A stretch of 64,000 nt of DNA from assembly GCF_024753135.1 (NCBI RefSeq), contig NZ_JANUGP010000015.1:62001-126000 (forward strand), given 5' to 3'. The notes under the pieces were generated by a model, which was given only the letters and a program-made list of their open reading frames with translations, made no database searches and had not been told where the DNA came from. The stretch is from Streptomyces pyxinicus. GTDB taxonomy: Bacteria; Actinomycetota; Actinomycetes; Streptomycetales; Streptomycetaceae. Below are positions 27,427 to 36,006 of the stretch, in pieces. Numbering within the stretch: the first letter of the stretch is position 1; each line of letters opens with the position of its first letter. The position numbers and the translations under genes were made by a program.

Positions 27427-27457
27427 TTAATTAGTTCGATTACAATCCGAATTAATC
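27427..27457. promoter_or_regulatory. AT-rich imperfect palindrome, likely ROK-repressor operator
   Basis: TTAATTAGTTCGAT, a short spacer, then ATCCGAATTAAT forms an imperfect inverted repeat in otherwise GC-rich DNA. It begins 21 bp upstream of the secreted protein start (27406) and lies 116 bp before the chosen ROK start. ROK regulators of sugar genes commonly bind such AT-rich palindromes; the match to this ROK protein is inferred from position. Confidence 0.6.
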
Positions 27458-27572
27458 GAGGTGGGTGTCAAGTCCCACGGCAGCGGTGGGGTATCTCATG
27501 CAAGCCGGGTGCCAAGATGGGCACGGTCTGCTGCCGGGGTGTGGAGGAGCGGGTGATGATCGAGGCGGGCGG

Positions 27573-28829
27573 GTGAAGCAAGGACCGCAGGTGATCGGCG
27601 CGCTGTCGAGGGCGCCGTCGGCCGCCGATGGGCGAGGGGTCGTACGGCGGGCCAACCTGGCCGTGCTGCTGCGGCTGCTGCGGGACGCCGGCCCCCGGTC
27701 ACGGGCGCGGATCGCCGAGGAGACCGGGCTGCCCAAGCCCACGGTCACCAGCCTGGTGGCCGAGTTGGCGGGGCTGGGGCTGGTCCGCGAGGGCGTGGCG
27801 CGGCGGGAGGGGTCGGTGGGGCGGCCCGGGGCGCTGGTGCATCTCGACGGCCGGGACATCGCGGGTGTCGGTGTGGAGGTGAGCACCAGCTACCTGCACG
27901 TCATCGCGCTCGGTCTGGACGGGGAGACCGCCTTCGAGTCCCGTACCGCCCTCGCCGCCGGACGGGCCGGCGCCGGCGCCGTACTGGACCTCGTGGCGGC
28001 GGCGGTACGGGACTGCCTGGCCGCTCTCGACGCGGCGGGGTCGCGTGCCGTCGGGCTCACGTTCGCCGCGCCCGGCGTCGTGGACGCCTCCCGCGGGATG
28101 GTGTCGTACGCGCCGGCGCTCGGCTGGCGGGACGTCCCGGTCGTCGGCGGACTGCGCGACCGGCTCGGCGCCACCGCCTTGGCCGTCACGGTGGAGAACG
28201 ACGCGAAGGCCGGCGCCGTCGCCGAGTATCTGCGGGCACGGAAGGCCGACGTGCACGACCTGGTGTGCGTCACCGGGGAGCGCGGCATCGGCGCGGGCAT
28301 CATCAGCGGGGGCCGGCTGCTGCGGGGTTTCGCGGGGTACGCGGGCGAGGTCGGGCACATGCCGCTCGGCGCCGGGGGGCGCGTCTGCGTGTGCGGGCGG
28401 CGCGGTTGCTGGGAGACGGTGGTGGGGCTTGGGGCCCTGCTGTCCGACGCCGCGGACGGGACGGACGCGGTGCATGACGACACCGTGCCGCTGGAGGAGC
28501 GGCTGGGCGAGCTGCGGCGCCGGGCGGCGGCCGGCGACCCGCGCACCGCGGAGGCGCTGCGGCGGGTGGCGGACGGGCTGGGTGTGGGAATCGCCCTGCT
28601 GGCGGACGTCCTCAATCCGGCGGCCGTGGTCCTCGGCGGGTACTTCAGCCATATCGGCGATCTGATGCTGGACGACGTCCGTACAGCGGTCCGGGACCGG
28701 GTGATGGCACCGGACGGTGGCGGCTGCCGTGTCTCCCTGTCGACGCTGGGATTCACCGCGGCGGCTCGCGGCGGGGCGCACCTGGCGCTCGACGCGGTCT
28801 ACCGGGACCCGCGCCTGGCGGCCTCCTGA
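27573..28829 (+). CDS. ROK-family transcriptional repressor
   Basis: This 418-residue protein is given the GTG start at 27573 behind GAGGCGGG; the frame is open further upstream. An N-terminal winged helix (RANLAVLLRLLRDAGPRSRARIAEETGLPKPTVTS shape) is followed by the ROK sugar-kinase-like fold with zinc-binding motif CVCGRRGCWE and the GxIxxGGRLLRG region. It is divergent from the secreted beta-propeller/ricin gene, which it probably represses until a sugar released by that enzyme binds. Confidence 0.93.
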   Translation: MKQGPQVIGALSRAPSAADGRGVVRRANLAVLLRLLRDAGPRSRARIAEETGLPKPTVTSLVAELAGLGLVREGVARREGSVGRPGALVHLDGRDIAGVGVEVSTSYLHVIALGLDGETAFESRTALAAGRAGAGAVLDLVAAAVRDCLAALDAAGSRAVGLTFAAPGVVDASRGMVSYAPALGWRDVPVVGGLRDRLGATALAVTVENDAKAGAVAEYLRARKADVHDLVCVTGERGIGAGIISGGRLLRGFAGYAGEVGHMPLGAGGRVCVCGRRGCWETVVGLGALLSDAADGTDAVHDDTVPLEERLGELRRRAAAGDPRTAEALRRVADGLGVGIALLADVLNPAAVVLGGYFSHIGDLMLDDVRTAVRDRVMAPDGGGCRVSLSTLGFTAAARGGAHLALDAVYRDPRLAAS

Positions 28830-28843
28830 TACGGGCCGGTCCT

Positions 28844-29020
28844 AGGTCCTGTCGTCAAACTCCCGCCGTTCGCCCGGAGGGCGGGCTTCGCGGCGTCAGG
28901 TGCGTGCTCTCGGCGTGCCGGGCCCTGATCCTCGTACTGGACGTACTTGGGTCAGGGCCCGGTGCGGCGAGAGTGCGTGCATGGCGTCGCGGAGCAGGCG
29001 GGAGTTTGACGACAGGGCCT
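28844..29020. mobile_element. Miniature inverted-repeat element (MITE-like), 177 bp, no ORF
   Basis: The ends are 24-bp inverted repeats (28844-28867 and 28997-29020), nearly identical and containing CCTGTCGTCAAACTCCCGCC. The interior is also an extended imperfect palindrome: the two halves match over about 40 more bases (CGCGGCGTCA... and its partner) around a central loop near 28935-28958, with many differences that keep base pairing. It has no transposase. The form is that of a MITE mobilised in trans by a related insertion sequence. No clear target-site duplication was found. Confidence 0.75.
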
Positions 29021-29239
29021 CGCCCCCTTCTCGCCGAGTCACCGCATCATCCAGAGCCGTCTTCTCGTGCCCGGCCGAAGGGGGCACCGTGCGCAGTTCG
29101 GCCGCCGCAGCTCCGACGTTTGATCGCGGGCGGTGTTTGCTCGCGGGCGGTGGGGGTCACGCGGAGCAGACGGTGTGCTTCGTGGCCGGGTGCTGTGCCG
29201 CGCGGGGTGCGTTGCCCGGCTCGCAAGGGGTTGGTCGTG

Positions 29240-29626
29240 ATGACGGTGGCAGCACAGGGCGGCGGGGGCGGTTCCAGCGGTCTCTACGACGTTCTGGAGC
29301 TGATCCTCGACCGTGGTCTGGTGATCGACGCCCACGTACGGGTGTCCCTCATCGGTATCGAGCTGATCACGATCGATGTCCGGGTCGTGGTCGCCAGCAT
29401 CGACACCTACCTGCGTTTCGCGGAGGCCTGCAACCGTCTCGATCTGGAGGCGGAACCACGCCGGGCGACTGCGCACGCGGAGGCTCCCCGGCAGCTCGCG
29501 GAGGGTGACGGCCGCAGCGCGTCCCGTGGCCTGCTGTCCGGGGCGGCGGAAGCGTTCTCCGATGCCTATCAGCAGGCGCGTGAGGAGAGCCGGACTCGGC
29601 AGGGTCACCCGGGAGCGGGCGGCTGA
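29240..29626 (+). CDS. Lone gas vesicle structural protein, GvpA/GvpJ family
   Basis: This 128-residue protein starts at ATG 29240 with AAGGGG upstream. Residues about 14-75 match the GvpA/GvpJ core: LYDVLELILDRGLVIDAHVRVSLIGIELITID style with LRFAEA at the end. The C-terminal 50 residues are polar and disordered. In Streptomyces gvp genes normally come in an 8-10 gene cluster with gvpF, gvpG, gvpK, gvpL and gvpS; here the only gvp gene is this one, directly beside a MITE-like element. It may be a relic or an independent minor protein. Confidence 0.85.
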   Translation: MTVAAQGGGGGSSGLYDVLELILDRGLVIDAHVRVSLIGIELITIDVRVVVASIDTYLRFAEACNRLDLEAEPRRATAHAEAPRQLAEGDGRSASRGLLSGAAEAFSDAYQQAREESRTRQGHPGAGG

Positions 29627-29853
29627 CGGCTACGGGGGCCGGCGAGCCAGCGCGGCATGGGTGAACCTCATCGAGGGAGAGGCATGCTCAGTCGGCAAGC
29701 AGGGAGTCACCTGCGCGGCTTGTCGAAACGGTGACGCGTCGCTGCTGTGTGCTAAGCCGTACCGCCGTTTGCCCGCGGTTCGTCGCGGCAAGTTCTCCGC
29801 TTGTGGGGTGAATCGTCACTCCTCACCCAAACCCACGAAGCCCAGGAGGACTT

Positions 29854-30234
29854 GTGCGTCGCATTTCTCTGTTCGCCATCACGGCCACCGCCATACTGAC
29901 GGTGCTCGGCATGGCGCCCGCGGCATCCGCGACCGCCCAGACCGTGGAGAGCCGGGCGGCATACAGCTGCAGTTCCGGCTACTTCTGCATCTACAGCGAC
30001 TGGAACGGCACCGGGACGCGGTGCCAGTGGTCCCAGGACCGGTTAGCGAACACCGCGGACAACTGTTCCTTCATCCAGCGGGGACACAACGTGCGGTCGG
30101 TCTTCAACAGGACCAACCACCGTGTGCAGTACTACACGCAGACCAACTACCACAACCGCGTGGGGTCCACACCCAGCAACGGGAAGGGCAACCTCCAGGG
30201 GAACTACCAGATCCGTTCGTTCAAACCCCAGTAG
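29854..30234 (+). CDS. Secreted peptidase inhibitor family I36-like protein with a bldA TTA codon
   Basis: This 126-residue protein starts at GTG 29854 with AGGAGG five bases upstream. A signal peptide ends near ASATA (residue about 27). The mature part has CSSGYFCIYSDWNGTGTRC and DNCSF, four cysteines and the crystallin-like pattern of Streptomyces SMPI/I36 inhibitors. Codon 64 is TTA (30043-30045), the codon read by the bldA leucyl-tRNA in Streptomyces. Translation is therefore probably tied to differentiation. A strong terminator hairpin follows. Confidence 0.88.
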   Translation: MRRISLFAITATAILTVLGMAPAASATAQTVESRAAYSCSSGYFCIYSDWNGTGTRCQWSQDRLANTADNCSFIQRGHNVRSVFNRTNHRVQYYTQTNYHNRVGSTPSNGKGNLQGNYQIRSFKPQ

Positions 30235-30280
30235 GACGGGGTCCTGCCACGGCCGAGCCCGCGGCACACCTGGCAGTTCA

Positions 30281-30334
30281 GGCCCGAGGAGGCCAACCGG
30301 CCGGTCATCAGCAGGCGGTTGGCCTCCTCGGGCC
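30281..30334 (+). terminator. Strong 19-bp-stem hairpin after the I36 inhibitor gene
   Basis: GGCCCGAGGAGGCCAACCG and its exact complement are separated by a 16-base loop, beginning 47 bp after the stop of the inhibitor gene. No T-run follows, as is common in Streptomyces terminators. It lies between that gene and the convergent MarR gene, so it may serve both. Confidence 0.75.
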
Positions 30335-30428
30335 GCTCCGCCGCGCCAAGGCGTCACCTCCGGGGTCGTGACGGGACCTTCCAGAACGACGACCCGGAAC
30401 CGCGCCGACGCTGAGGCCACGCGTTTGG

Positions 30429-30905
30429 TCAGCCCGCGGGAAGTCCGACCTGGTCGCGTTCGAGCGCGGAACGCAGCGCCGAAAGAGCCTGCATCGCGGC
30501 GAGACCCGTGGGGCCGTCGAGGCTGCCCGCCGTCAGTTCGGCCAGCGTCTCGGTGAAGGTGACCTCCGCCGCCTCGACGAGGCGCAGGCCGTCATCGGTC
30601 AGGTCCAGCAGTGATGAGCGGCGGTCCGACGGATTGGTCCGCCGCGTGACCCATGCCTGCTTCTCCAGACGGTCGATGCCCTTGCTCGCCGCGCCGATCC
30701 CGATGGCGAACTCGGAAGCGAGGTCCGCCACCCGGGACCCGGGGTGGTCACGCAGGCAGCGCAGGAACTCGAACTGGGAGGTCACGATCCCGTGCCGCGC
30801 GCGGAGACGGTCGTTCAGCGCGTTGTAGAGGCGTGTCTCACAGCGGACGAGATCGGCGAAGAAGCCGGGGAGGTGGGCCCGGCCGCCGCTTGACTTGGTT
30901 GCCAT
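30429..30905 (-). CDS. MarR-family transcriptional regulator
   Basis: This 158-residue protein starts at ATG 30905. It has the MarR winged-helix layout: TSQFEFLRCLRDHPGSRVADLASEFAIGIGAASKGIDRLE for helices 2-4 and the wing in TRRTNPSDRRSSLLDLT. It is divergent from an esterase gene 55 bp away, with palindromic sequence between; it probably represses itself and the esterase. Confidence 0.92.
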   Translation of the reverse strand: MATKSSGGRAHLPGFFADLVRCETRLYNALNDRLRARHGIVTSQFEFLRCLRDHPGSRVADLASEFAIGIGAASKGIDRLEKQAWVTRRTNPSDRRSSLLDLTDDGLRLVEAAEVTFTETLAELTAGSLDGPTGLAAMQALSALRSALERDQVGLPAG

Positions 30906-30921
30906 GGCATATATCGTAACC

Positions 30922-30939
30922 TACATGCCTGGGCATATA
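30922..30939. promoter_or_regulatory. Likely MarR operator
   Basis: ATGCC-TG-GGCAT is a perfect inverted repeat (30925-30936) flanked by TA on both sides, in the 55-bp divergent region. A related GGCATATA motif occurs a second time at 30906-30913, which could be a second half-site. Confidence 0.55.
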
Positions 30940-30960
30940 CTTCCAGGGCAGGCACTTACG

Positions 30961-31899
30961 ATGACGGAGCAGAAGATGAGCAGGCAACAGCGTGTGGAGA
31001 TCGACGAGATGCTCCGGCGGCCCCGACCCGAGGGTCCGTCGACGGTGGAGGAACTCCGTTTCCGGTTCAGAACGATGATGGCCGGAATGATCGTCCCGGC
31101 CGGTATCCGCACCCGGGCTGTCACGCTCGGCGAGATGCCTGCCGTACTGGTCGAGGCGGCCGACGCGCCGAAGGCCGGGACCGTTCTCTACTTCCACGGC
31201 GGCTCCTACGTCGTCGGTTCGCCGGAGACGGCCATGTCGCTGACCGGCAACCTGGTGGCCCGAACCGGGTTCCGCGCGTTCTCCCTGGACTACCGGCTCG
31301 CCCCCGAGCACCCGTTCCCGGCCGCGATCGAGGACGGGCTGAGCGCGTACCGGGCGCTCCTCGACAGCGGTGCGGATCCGTCGGCGATCGCGTTCGCCGG
31401 GGACTCCGCCGGCGGCGGCCTCGCCGTCACCACCTGCCTCGCCGCCCGCACCGCCGGACTGCCCATGCCCGCCGCTGTCGTGGCGTTCTCCCCCGGGCTC
31501 GACATGACGCGGACCGGCGCGAGCATGGACACCAAGGCGGACGTCGACCCGCTCCTGACCCGTGAGGGCATGGCACACACGGGCGCCATGTATCTCGCGG
31601 GGCAGGACCCGCACCAGCCGATGCTCAGCCCCGCCACCCTCGCCGACCTCACCGGCTTCCCCCCGATGCTCCTCCAGGTGGGCACCAACGAGGTCCTCTT
31701 GGACGACTCCACACGCCTGGCCACGCGCGCGAGGGAAGCCGGTGTGGACGTCATCCTCGACGTCACCGCCGACGTCCCCCATGTCTTCCAGGCGTTCGCC
31801 GGCACCCTGGACGAGGCGGACGAGGCGCTGGAGCGCGCCGCCCTCTTCCTCGGCCAGCGCATGCGCGTGAGTGCGGCGACGGGAACTCCGGAAGGCTGA
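30961..31899 (+). CDS. HSL-family esterase/lipase (alpha/beta hydrolase)
   Basis: This 312-residue protein starts at ATG 30961; an ATG 15 bases later has a better ribosome site (GGAGCAGAAG) and is the alternative. It has oxyanion motif YFHGGSYVVGS, nucleophile serine in FAGDSAGGGLAV, Asp in LLQVGTNEVLLDDS and His in ADVPHVFQAF. These define the hormone-sensitive-lipase group of esterases. The divergent MarR gene suggests induction by a small aromatic or ester compound. Confidence 0.93.
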   Translation: MTEQKMSRQQRVEIDEMLRRPRPEGPSTVEELRFRFRTMMAGMIVPAGIRTRAVTLGEMPAVLVEAADAPKAGTVLYFHGGSYVVGSPETAMSLTGNLVARTGFRAFSLDYRLAPEHPFPAAIEDGLSAYRALLDSGADPSAIAFAGDSAGGGLAVTTCLAARTAGLPMPAAVVAFSPGLDMTRTGASMDTKADVDPLLTREGMAHTGAMYLAGQDPHQPMLSPATLADLTGFPPMLLQVGTNEVLLDDSTRLATRAREAGVDVILDVTADVPHVFQAFAGTLDEADEALERAALFLGQRMRVSAATGTPEG

Positions 31900-31921
31900 A
31901 GCCGACGGTTTCGGTGCGCCG

Positions 31922-32518
31922 TCAGCGGGCGATGGAGATCGCGAAGGGGGCGAATCCGCTGGACCGGATGACGTGTGGTACGAACAGGATCGCGGCCTCC
32001 GTGGCGCGCGCGGTCCGGATCCCGCCGAGATCGGTGATCCACTCGTCGCGCCAGCCGAGGTCGGCGAGCAGTTCGCGGACGGTCTGCTTGGCTTCCGCGT
32101 CCTCGCCCGAGAGGAACGCGTCGGGTGCCTGGGCGAGGGAGGCGGGCGCGGTCATCACCGGGAAGAGCATGGTGTTGAGGGTTTTGACGACACGTGTGTC
32201 AGGGAGCGCCTCCTGAAGCTGCTCGGCGAGGCTCGCGCCGGGATGGAGCAGGCCGGCGGGCAGCCCGTCCGGTCCGTCGACGGTGGCGTTGGAAACGTCG
32301 ACGAGGACCTTGCCCCGCAGTTCCGCACGCAGGGCGGCGAGCCGGTCCAGCGAGCCGGCGCCCGGGGTGGCGTTGATGACGATCCGGGCGGTCCGTGCGG
32401 CATCGGCGGCAGCGCCCGGCGTACGGTCCGCCACGGTGACCTCATGCCCTGCCCGGGTGAGGGCCCTGGCCAGGTTGCCGCCGACGCGGCCGTTTCCGAG
32501 AACCGCGATCGTGGTCAT
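31922..32518 (-). CDS. NADPH-dependent F420 reductase-like oxidoreductase
   Basis: This 198-residue protein starts at ATG 32518. The N-terminal Rossmann motif is AVLGNGRVGGNLA, followed by VLVDVSNATVDGP and VVKTLNTMLFPVM, which match the short coenzyme-F420:NADP oxidoreductase-like family. It lies 41 bp downstream of the IMPase-like gene on the same strand, so both are probably one transcript. The reaction is not known. Confidence 0.85.
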   Translation of the reverse strand: MTTIAVLGNGRVGGNLARALTRAGHEVTVADRTPGAAADAARTARIVINATPGAGSLDRLAALRAELRGKVLVDVSNATVDGPDGLPAGLLHPGASLAEQLQEALPDTRVVKTLNTMLFPVMTAPASLAQAPDAFLSGEDAEAKQTVRELLADLGWRDEWITDLGGIRTARATEAAILFVPHVIRSSGFAPFAISIAR

Positions 32519-32559
32519 GATGAGCTGGTCCTTCCGTGTGTGCGGGTGGTGGTGTGCGG

Positions 32560-33378
32560 TCAGCGCGAGAGCGCGACGACGGCCTCGGCGTGGATGCCGG
32601 GCGCGGCGGCGAGGAAGCTCTCGCTCTCCGGAGTCCAGCGGCGGCCCTCGGCGTCGGAGATCCGGCCGCCGGCCTCGGTGACGAGCAGCGCCCCGGGGAG
32701 CAAGTCCGCACGGGCACCCGCGAACTGCCAGAAGGCGTCGATCCGGCCGGCGGCCACGTTCGCCAGGTGCAGGGTCGCGGGGACGGCGGTGCGGACGACG
32801 AGCGCGTCGGAGAGCATCGCGGTGATCGAGGCGCCGACGCGCCGCACGACCTTCTCGTCCTCGTCCGGCCGGGCCTGGCTGGTGGCGACGATGCTCAGGC
32901 CGAGGTCCCCGGTACCGGCGACGCGCAGCGGCCGGCCGTCGAGGTGGGCGCCGGCGCCGGCGAGCGCGGTGTACGTCTCACCGGTCAAGGGCAGGTGGAC
33001 GGCGGTGAGCACCGGCTGGTTGTCGCGCACGAGGGTGGCGGTCACCGCCCACTCCGGCAGGGCGTGCAGGTGGTTGACGTTGCCTTCGGCCGGATCGACG
33101 ACCCACCATTCGCCGGGCGGCAGGGCCCCGCCGTCGAGTTCGTCCTCCACCCAGCCGGCGTCCGGACGCAGGACTGTGAGGCGGGGGCGCAGTAGGGCAA
33201 GGGCCGTGTCGTCGTTGGCGGCGAGCGCGCGCATCAGCTCCTCGCGGCTCTCGTAGCGGACGACCTCACCGAAGCGCTCGCGCAGCGCCGCACCGGCCGC
33301 GCGCACGGCACTCGCGGTCTGGCCGAGCAGGTCGGCGTCGGAGGCGGCGGCGACCGTGGACTGAGGCGTTTCGGACAT
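32560..33378 (-). CDS. Inositol monophosphatase-family protein with altered metal motifs
   Basis: This 272-residue protein starts at ATG 33378. It has the IMPase fold order, but the usual DPxDGT metal motif reads DPAEGN (WWVVDPAEGNVNHLHALPEW), and the C-terminal WDxAxG region reads ARADLLPGALLVTEAGG. The second catalytic Asp is thus Glu, and Trp-Asp is changed, so activity or specificity may differ from inositol phosphatase. First gene of a minus-strand pair; divergent from a LysR gene. Confidence 0.85.
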   Translation of the reverse strand: MSETPQSTVAAASDADLLGQTASAVRAAGAALRERFGEVVRYESREELMRALAANDDTALALLRPRLTVLRPDAGWVEDELDGGALPPGEWWVVDPAEGNVNHLHALPEWAVTATLVRDNQPVLTAVHLPLTGETYTALAGAGAHLDGRPLRVAGTGDLGLSIVATSQARPDEDEKVVRRVGASITAMLSDALVVRTAVPATLHLANVAAGRIDAFWQFAGARADLLPGALLVTEAGGRISDAEGRRWTPESESFLAAAPGIHAEAVVALSR

Positions 33379-33476
33379 AGGGGTGCTCCCGTCTGAGCAG
33401 GGGGTGATGAGGCCGGTCGAGCCAAGCCGTGGACTCCGTCTTGCGCTCTCACAACGACGGTATAGAGCCTCGTGAT

Positions 33477-33495
33477 TGACTTCAAATGCATGTCA
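33477..33495. promoter_or_regulatory. Likely LysR binding site (TGAC-N11-GTCA)
   Basis: TGAC, 11 bases, GTCA fits the T-N11-A dyad that LysR proteins bind. It lies 22 bp upstream of the LysR start and about 100 bp upstream of the divergent IMPase-like gene, a good place for control of both. Confidence 0.5.
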
Positions 33496-33516
33496 GGCAC
33501 GGCTAGGATTACTCGG

Positions 33517-34422
33517 ATGCAATTGGATCTGAATCTGCTCGCCGCCTTCGACGCGCTGCTGGAGGAGGGCAGCGTGGCCGGGGCGGCCGCGCGTCTGCAT
33601 GTCACCGCCCCCGCCATGAGCCGGAGTCTGGGCCGGATCCGGCGCACGACCGGGGACCAGATCCTGGTGCGCACCGGCCGTACGATGACGCCGACGCCGT
33701 ACGCGATCGCCGTACGGGAGCAGGTGCACGAGTTGCTCCACCAGGTCCAGGCGGTGCTGGCACCGAGCCGTGAACTCGACCTGGCGACGCTGGACCGGAC
33801 CTTCACATTCCGCTGGCACGATTCCCTGGTCGCCCTGAGCGGGCCCGCACTGCTCGCGGCCGTGCGTGGACAGGCGCCGGGCGTGCGCCTGCGCTTCGTC
33901 GCGGAATCGAGCGTCGACACCCCCGAGTTGCGGCGCGGCGAGGTCGACCTGGAAGCGAACGCCAACCGCCCGAGCGCACCCGATATCCGGGCCGAGAAGG
34001 TGGGCGAGTCCCGCCTTGTCGTCGTCGTGCGGCAGGGGCACCCCCTCACCCGCGTCAAAGCCGTCACCGCACAGCGCTATGCCGACGCCGAGCACGTCAC
34101 CGTCTCCCGTCGCGGAAACCTCGGCAACGCCCTCGACGACGCTCTGGCGCGGCTCGGCCTCACTCGGCGGGTGGTGGCGACGGCGTCCACGGAAGCGGCG
34201 GCGTTGGCATTCGCGCGCGACTCCGACCTCCTGGTCAGCGTCCCCGAAGCCACCACCCGCTCCACGGTCGCCGGCCTCGGACTGGCCGTACTTCCGCTGC
34301 CGCTCGAACTGCCCTCGGCACCGGTGTACCTCTCATGGCATCAGCGTTACGACACCGATCAGGCCCACGTCTGGCTGCGCGGGCTGGCGCGCACCGCGCT
34401 CGCCATGGGCGGACCGTCGTAA
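33517..34422 (+). CDS. LysR-family transcriptional regulator
   Basis: This 301-residue protein starts at ATG 33517 (MQLDLNLLAAFDALLEEGSV), the canonical LysR opening. The helix-turn-helix continues AARLHVTAPAMSRSLGRIR, followed by the effector-binding domain. It is divergent from the IMPase-like/reductase pair, its probable targets. Confidence 0.95.
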   Translation: MQLDLNLLAAFDALLEEGSVAGAAARLHVTAPAMSRSLGRIRRTTGDQILVRTGRTMTPTPYAIAVREQVHELLHQVQAVLAPSRELDLATLDRTFTFRWHDSLVALSGPALLAAVRGQAPGVRLRFVAESSVDTPELRRGEVDLEANANRPSAPDIRAEKVGESRLVVVVRQGHPLTRVKAVTAQRYADAEHVTVSRRGNLGNALDDALARLGLTRRVVATASTEAAALAFARDSDLLVSVPEATTRSTVAGLGLAVLPLPLELPSAPVYLSWHQRYDTDQAHVWLRGLARTALAMGGPS

Positions 34423-34575
34423 CCGGCGTCGCGGGTTGGCGGTGCGGCGGTGGTCGACGCGACCGCAGGACCGGCCCTGTGCTCCAGCAGGCTCAGTGCA
34501 AGGCGGCAGACCCTCAGGGAACGGGGATACCCGCGGGTCGTGTGCCCGGCTCGGCATGGCTGTGCGCCGACGGGA

Positions 34576-35505
34576 TCAGAGGGTGAGGACGAGCTTGCCC
34601 CGGAGGTGGCCGCCGTCGAGCAGTCGGTGCGCGTCGGCGACGTGCTCGAACGGGAACGTCTCGTGCACGTGGACCCGGAGCCTGCCTTGTTCGGCGAGTG
34701 CGACGAGACCGCGCAGGGCGACCGGATCGGGGTCGACCGCGATGCCGCTGAAGCGCATGCCGGCCGCCTCGTACGTGGCTGTGAGCTCCGCGTCCTCCTC
34801 GGCGACCGCCGTCACCAGGTGACCGCCGGGACGGAGCACCGCGAGCGACCGCTCGACGGTGTCGCCGCCGATCGTGTCGAGTACGACATCGATGTCGCGG
34901 ACCGCCTCGGTGAAGTCGACCGTCGTGTAGTCGATCACCTCGTCGGCGCCGAGGCCCGCGACGAACTCCTGCTTGCCCGCGCCGGCGGTCGCGATCACGT
35001 GCGCGCCGAGCGCTTTCGCGATCTGGATCGCGACGTGGCCGACGCCTCCGCCGCCGCCGTGGACCAGGACGCGGTCGCCTTCCGTCACGCCGCCGAGATC
35101 GACGAGGCCCTGCCACGCCGTCAGCCCGACGACCGGCAGCGCAGCGGCTTCGACATGAGAGAGCGACGCCGGTTTGCGTGCCAGGTGCAGCGCGGGCGCG
35201 GCCACGACCTCGGCGTACCCGCCTGCCGCCCGCGGGAACAGCGGCATCCCGAACACCTCGTCGCCGGGCCTGAACCGCCACGTCCGCGGTGACTCCTCGA
35301 CCACGCCGCTGATGTCCCAGCCGAGGATGAACGGCGGCCGGCCGATCAGCGGGAACTCGCCGGCGCGCAGGCGCGCCTCCAGCGGGTTCAGTCCGATCGC
35401 CTTGACGCGGACGAGGACCTCGGTCGGGAGCGGCTGGGGTTCGGGCACGTCCACGATGGTGAGCACCTCCGGACCGCCCAGCGTCTCCTGGATGACAGCT
35501 CGCAT
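34576..35505 (-). CDS. NADP-dependent quinone oxidoreductase-like protein (zinc-less MDR family)
   Basis: This 309-residue protein starts at ATG 35505. It has GroES-like N-terminal domain (GLNPLEARLRAGEF, LGWDISGVVEE) and the nucleotide-binding loop LVHGGGGGVGHVAIQIAKALGAHVIATA, with no catalytic zinc ligands. These fit NADPH:quinone reductase-like enzymes. The divergent HxlR gene, 75 bp away with a perfect dyad between, suggests induction by quinones or electrophiles. Confidence 0.93.
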   Translation of the reverse strand: MRAVIQETLGGPEVLTIVDVPEPQPLPTEVLVRVKAIGLNPLEARLRAGEFPLIGRPPFILGWDISGVVEESPRTWRFRPGDEVFGMPLFPRAAGGYAEVVAAPALHLARKPASLSHVEAAALPVVGLTAWQGLVDLGGVTEGDRVLVHGGGGGVGHVAIQIAKALGAHVIATAGAGKQEFVAGLGADEVIDYTTVDFTEAVRDIDVVLDTIGGDTVERSLAVLRPGGHLVTAVAEEDAELTATYEAAGMRFSGIAVDPDPVALRGLVALAEQGRLRVHVHETFPFEHVADAHRLLDGGHLRGKLVLTL

Positions 35506-35544
35506 GACTCTCCTGGCTTGGGAAGGGGGAGAGAACCCAGGCTA

Positions 35545-35561
35545 GGTTCCCGACAGGAACC
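35545..35561. promoter_or_regulatory. Likely HxlR operator (GGTTCC-N5-GGAACC)
   Basis: A perfect 6-bp inverted repeat with a 5-base spacer lies between the divergent quinone reductase gene (start 35505) and the HxlR gene (start 35581). It is the only clear dyad in that 75-bp gap. Confidence 0.6.
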
Positions 35562-35580
35562 AGCAGGTACCTTTGGCGTC

Positions 35581-36006
35581 GTGAGCGGATTCGGTCCCGG
35601 TGATCCCTTTCTCGCCGACTGTCCGGCGCGTCTGGCGGTCGAACTCATCGCCGACAAGTGGACGGTGGTCGTGCTCGCCGGACTCAGTAGGGGTCCGGTG
35701 CGCCATGGCGAGTTGATCGAGCTGATCGGCGGCATCTCCCGCAAGATGCTCACGCAGACGCTCCGACGGCTTCAGGCGCACGGACTCGTCCGGCGCCACG
35801 CCTACGCCGAGGTGCCGCCGCGCGTCGAGTACGAACTCACTCCGCTCGGGGCGACGCTGATCGATCCGATCCATGTGCTGACCGAGTGGGCGAAGGCGAA
35901 CGGCGAAGCGGTGCTCGACGCGCTCGACGCCGGTCCCGAGCCGGTCGCCCATGGCGACGTAGACCCCGCCGGCTCTGTCGACCCGCAGCGTTGTCCAAGC
36001 GGCTGA
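35581..36006 (+). CDS. HxlR-family transcriptional regulator
   Basis: This 141-residue protein is given the GTG start at 35581, since the upstream frame runs through the operator. The winged helix is typical: CPARLAVELIADKWTVVVLAGL, RHGELIELIGGISRKMLTQTLRRLQAHGLVRR, and PPRVEYELTPLG. It probably senses electrophiles and controls the divergent quinone reductase gene. The last 25 residues are Pro/Gly-rich and not conserved in the family. Confidence 0.93.
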   Translation: MSGFGPGDPFLADCPARLAVELIADKWTVVVLAGLSRGPVRHGELIELIGGISRKMLTQTLRRLQAHGLVRRHAYAEVPPRVEYELTPLGATLIDPIHVLTEWAKANGEAVLDALDAGPEPVAHGDVDPAGSVDPQRCPSG

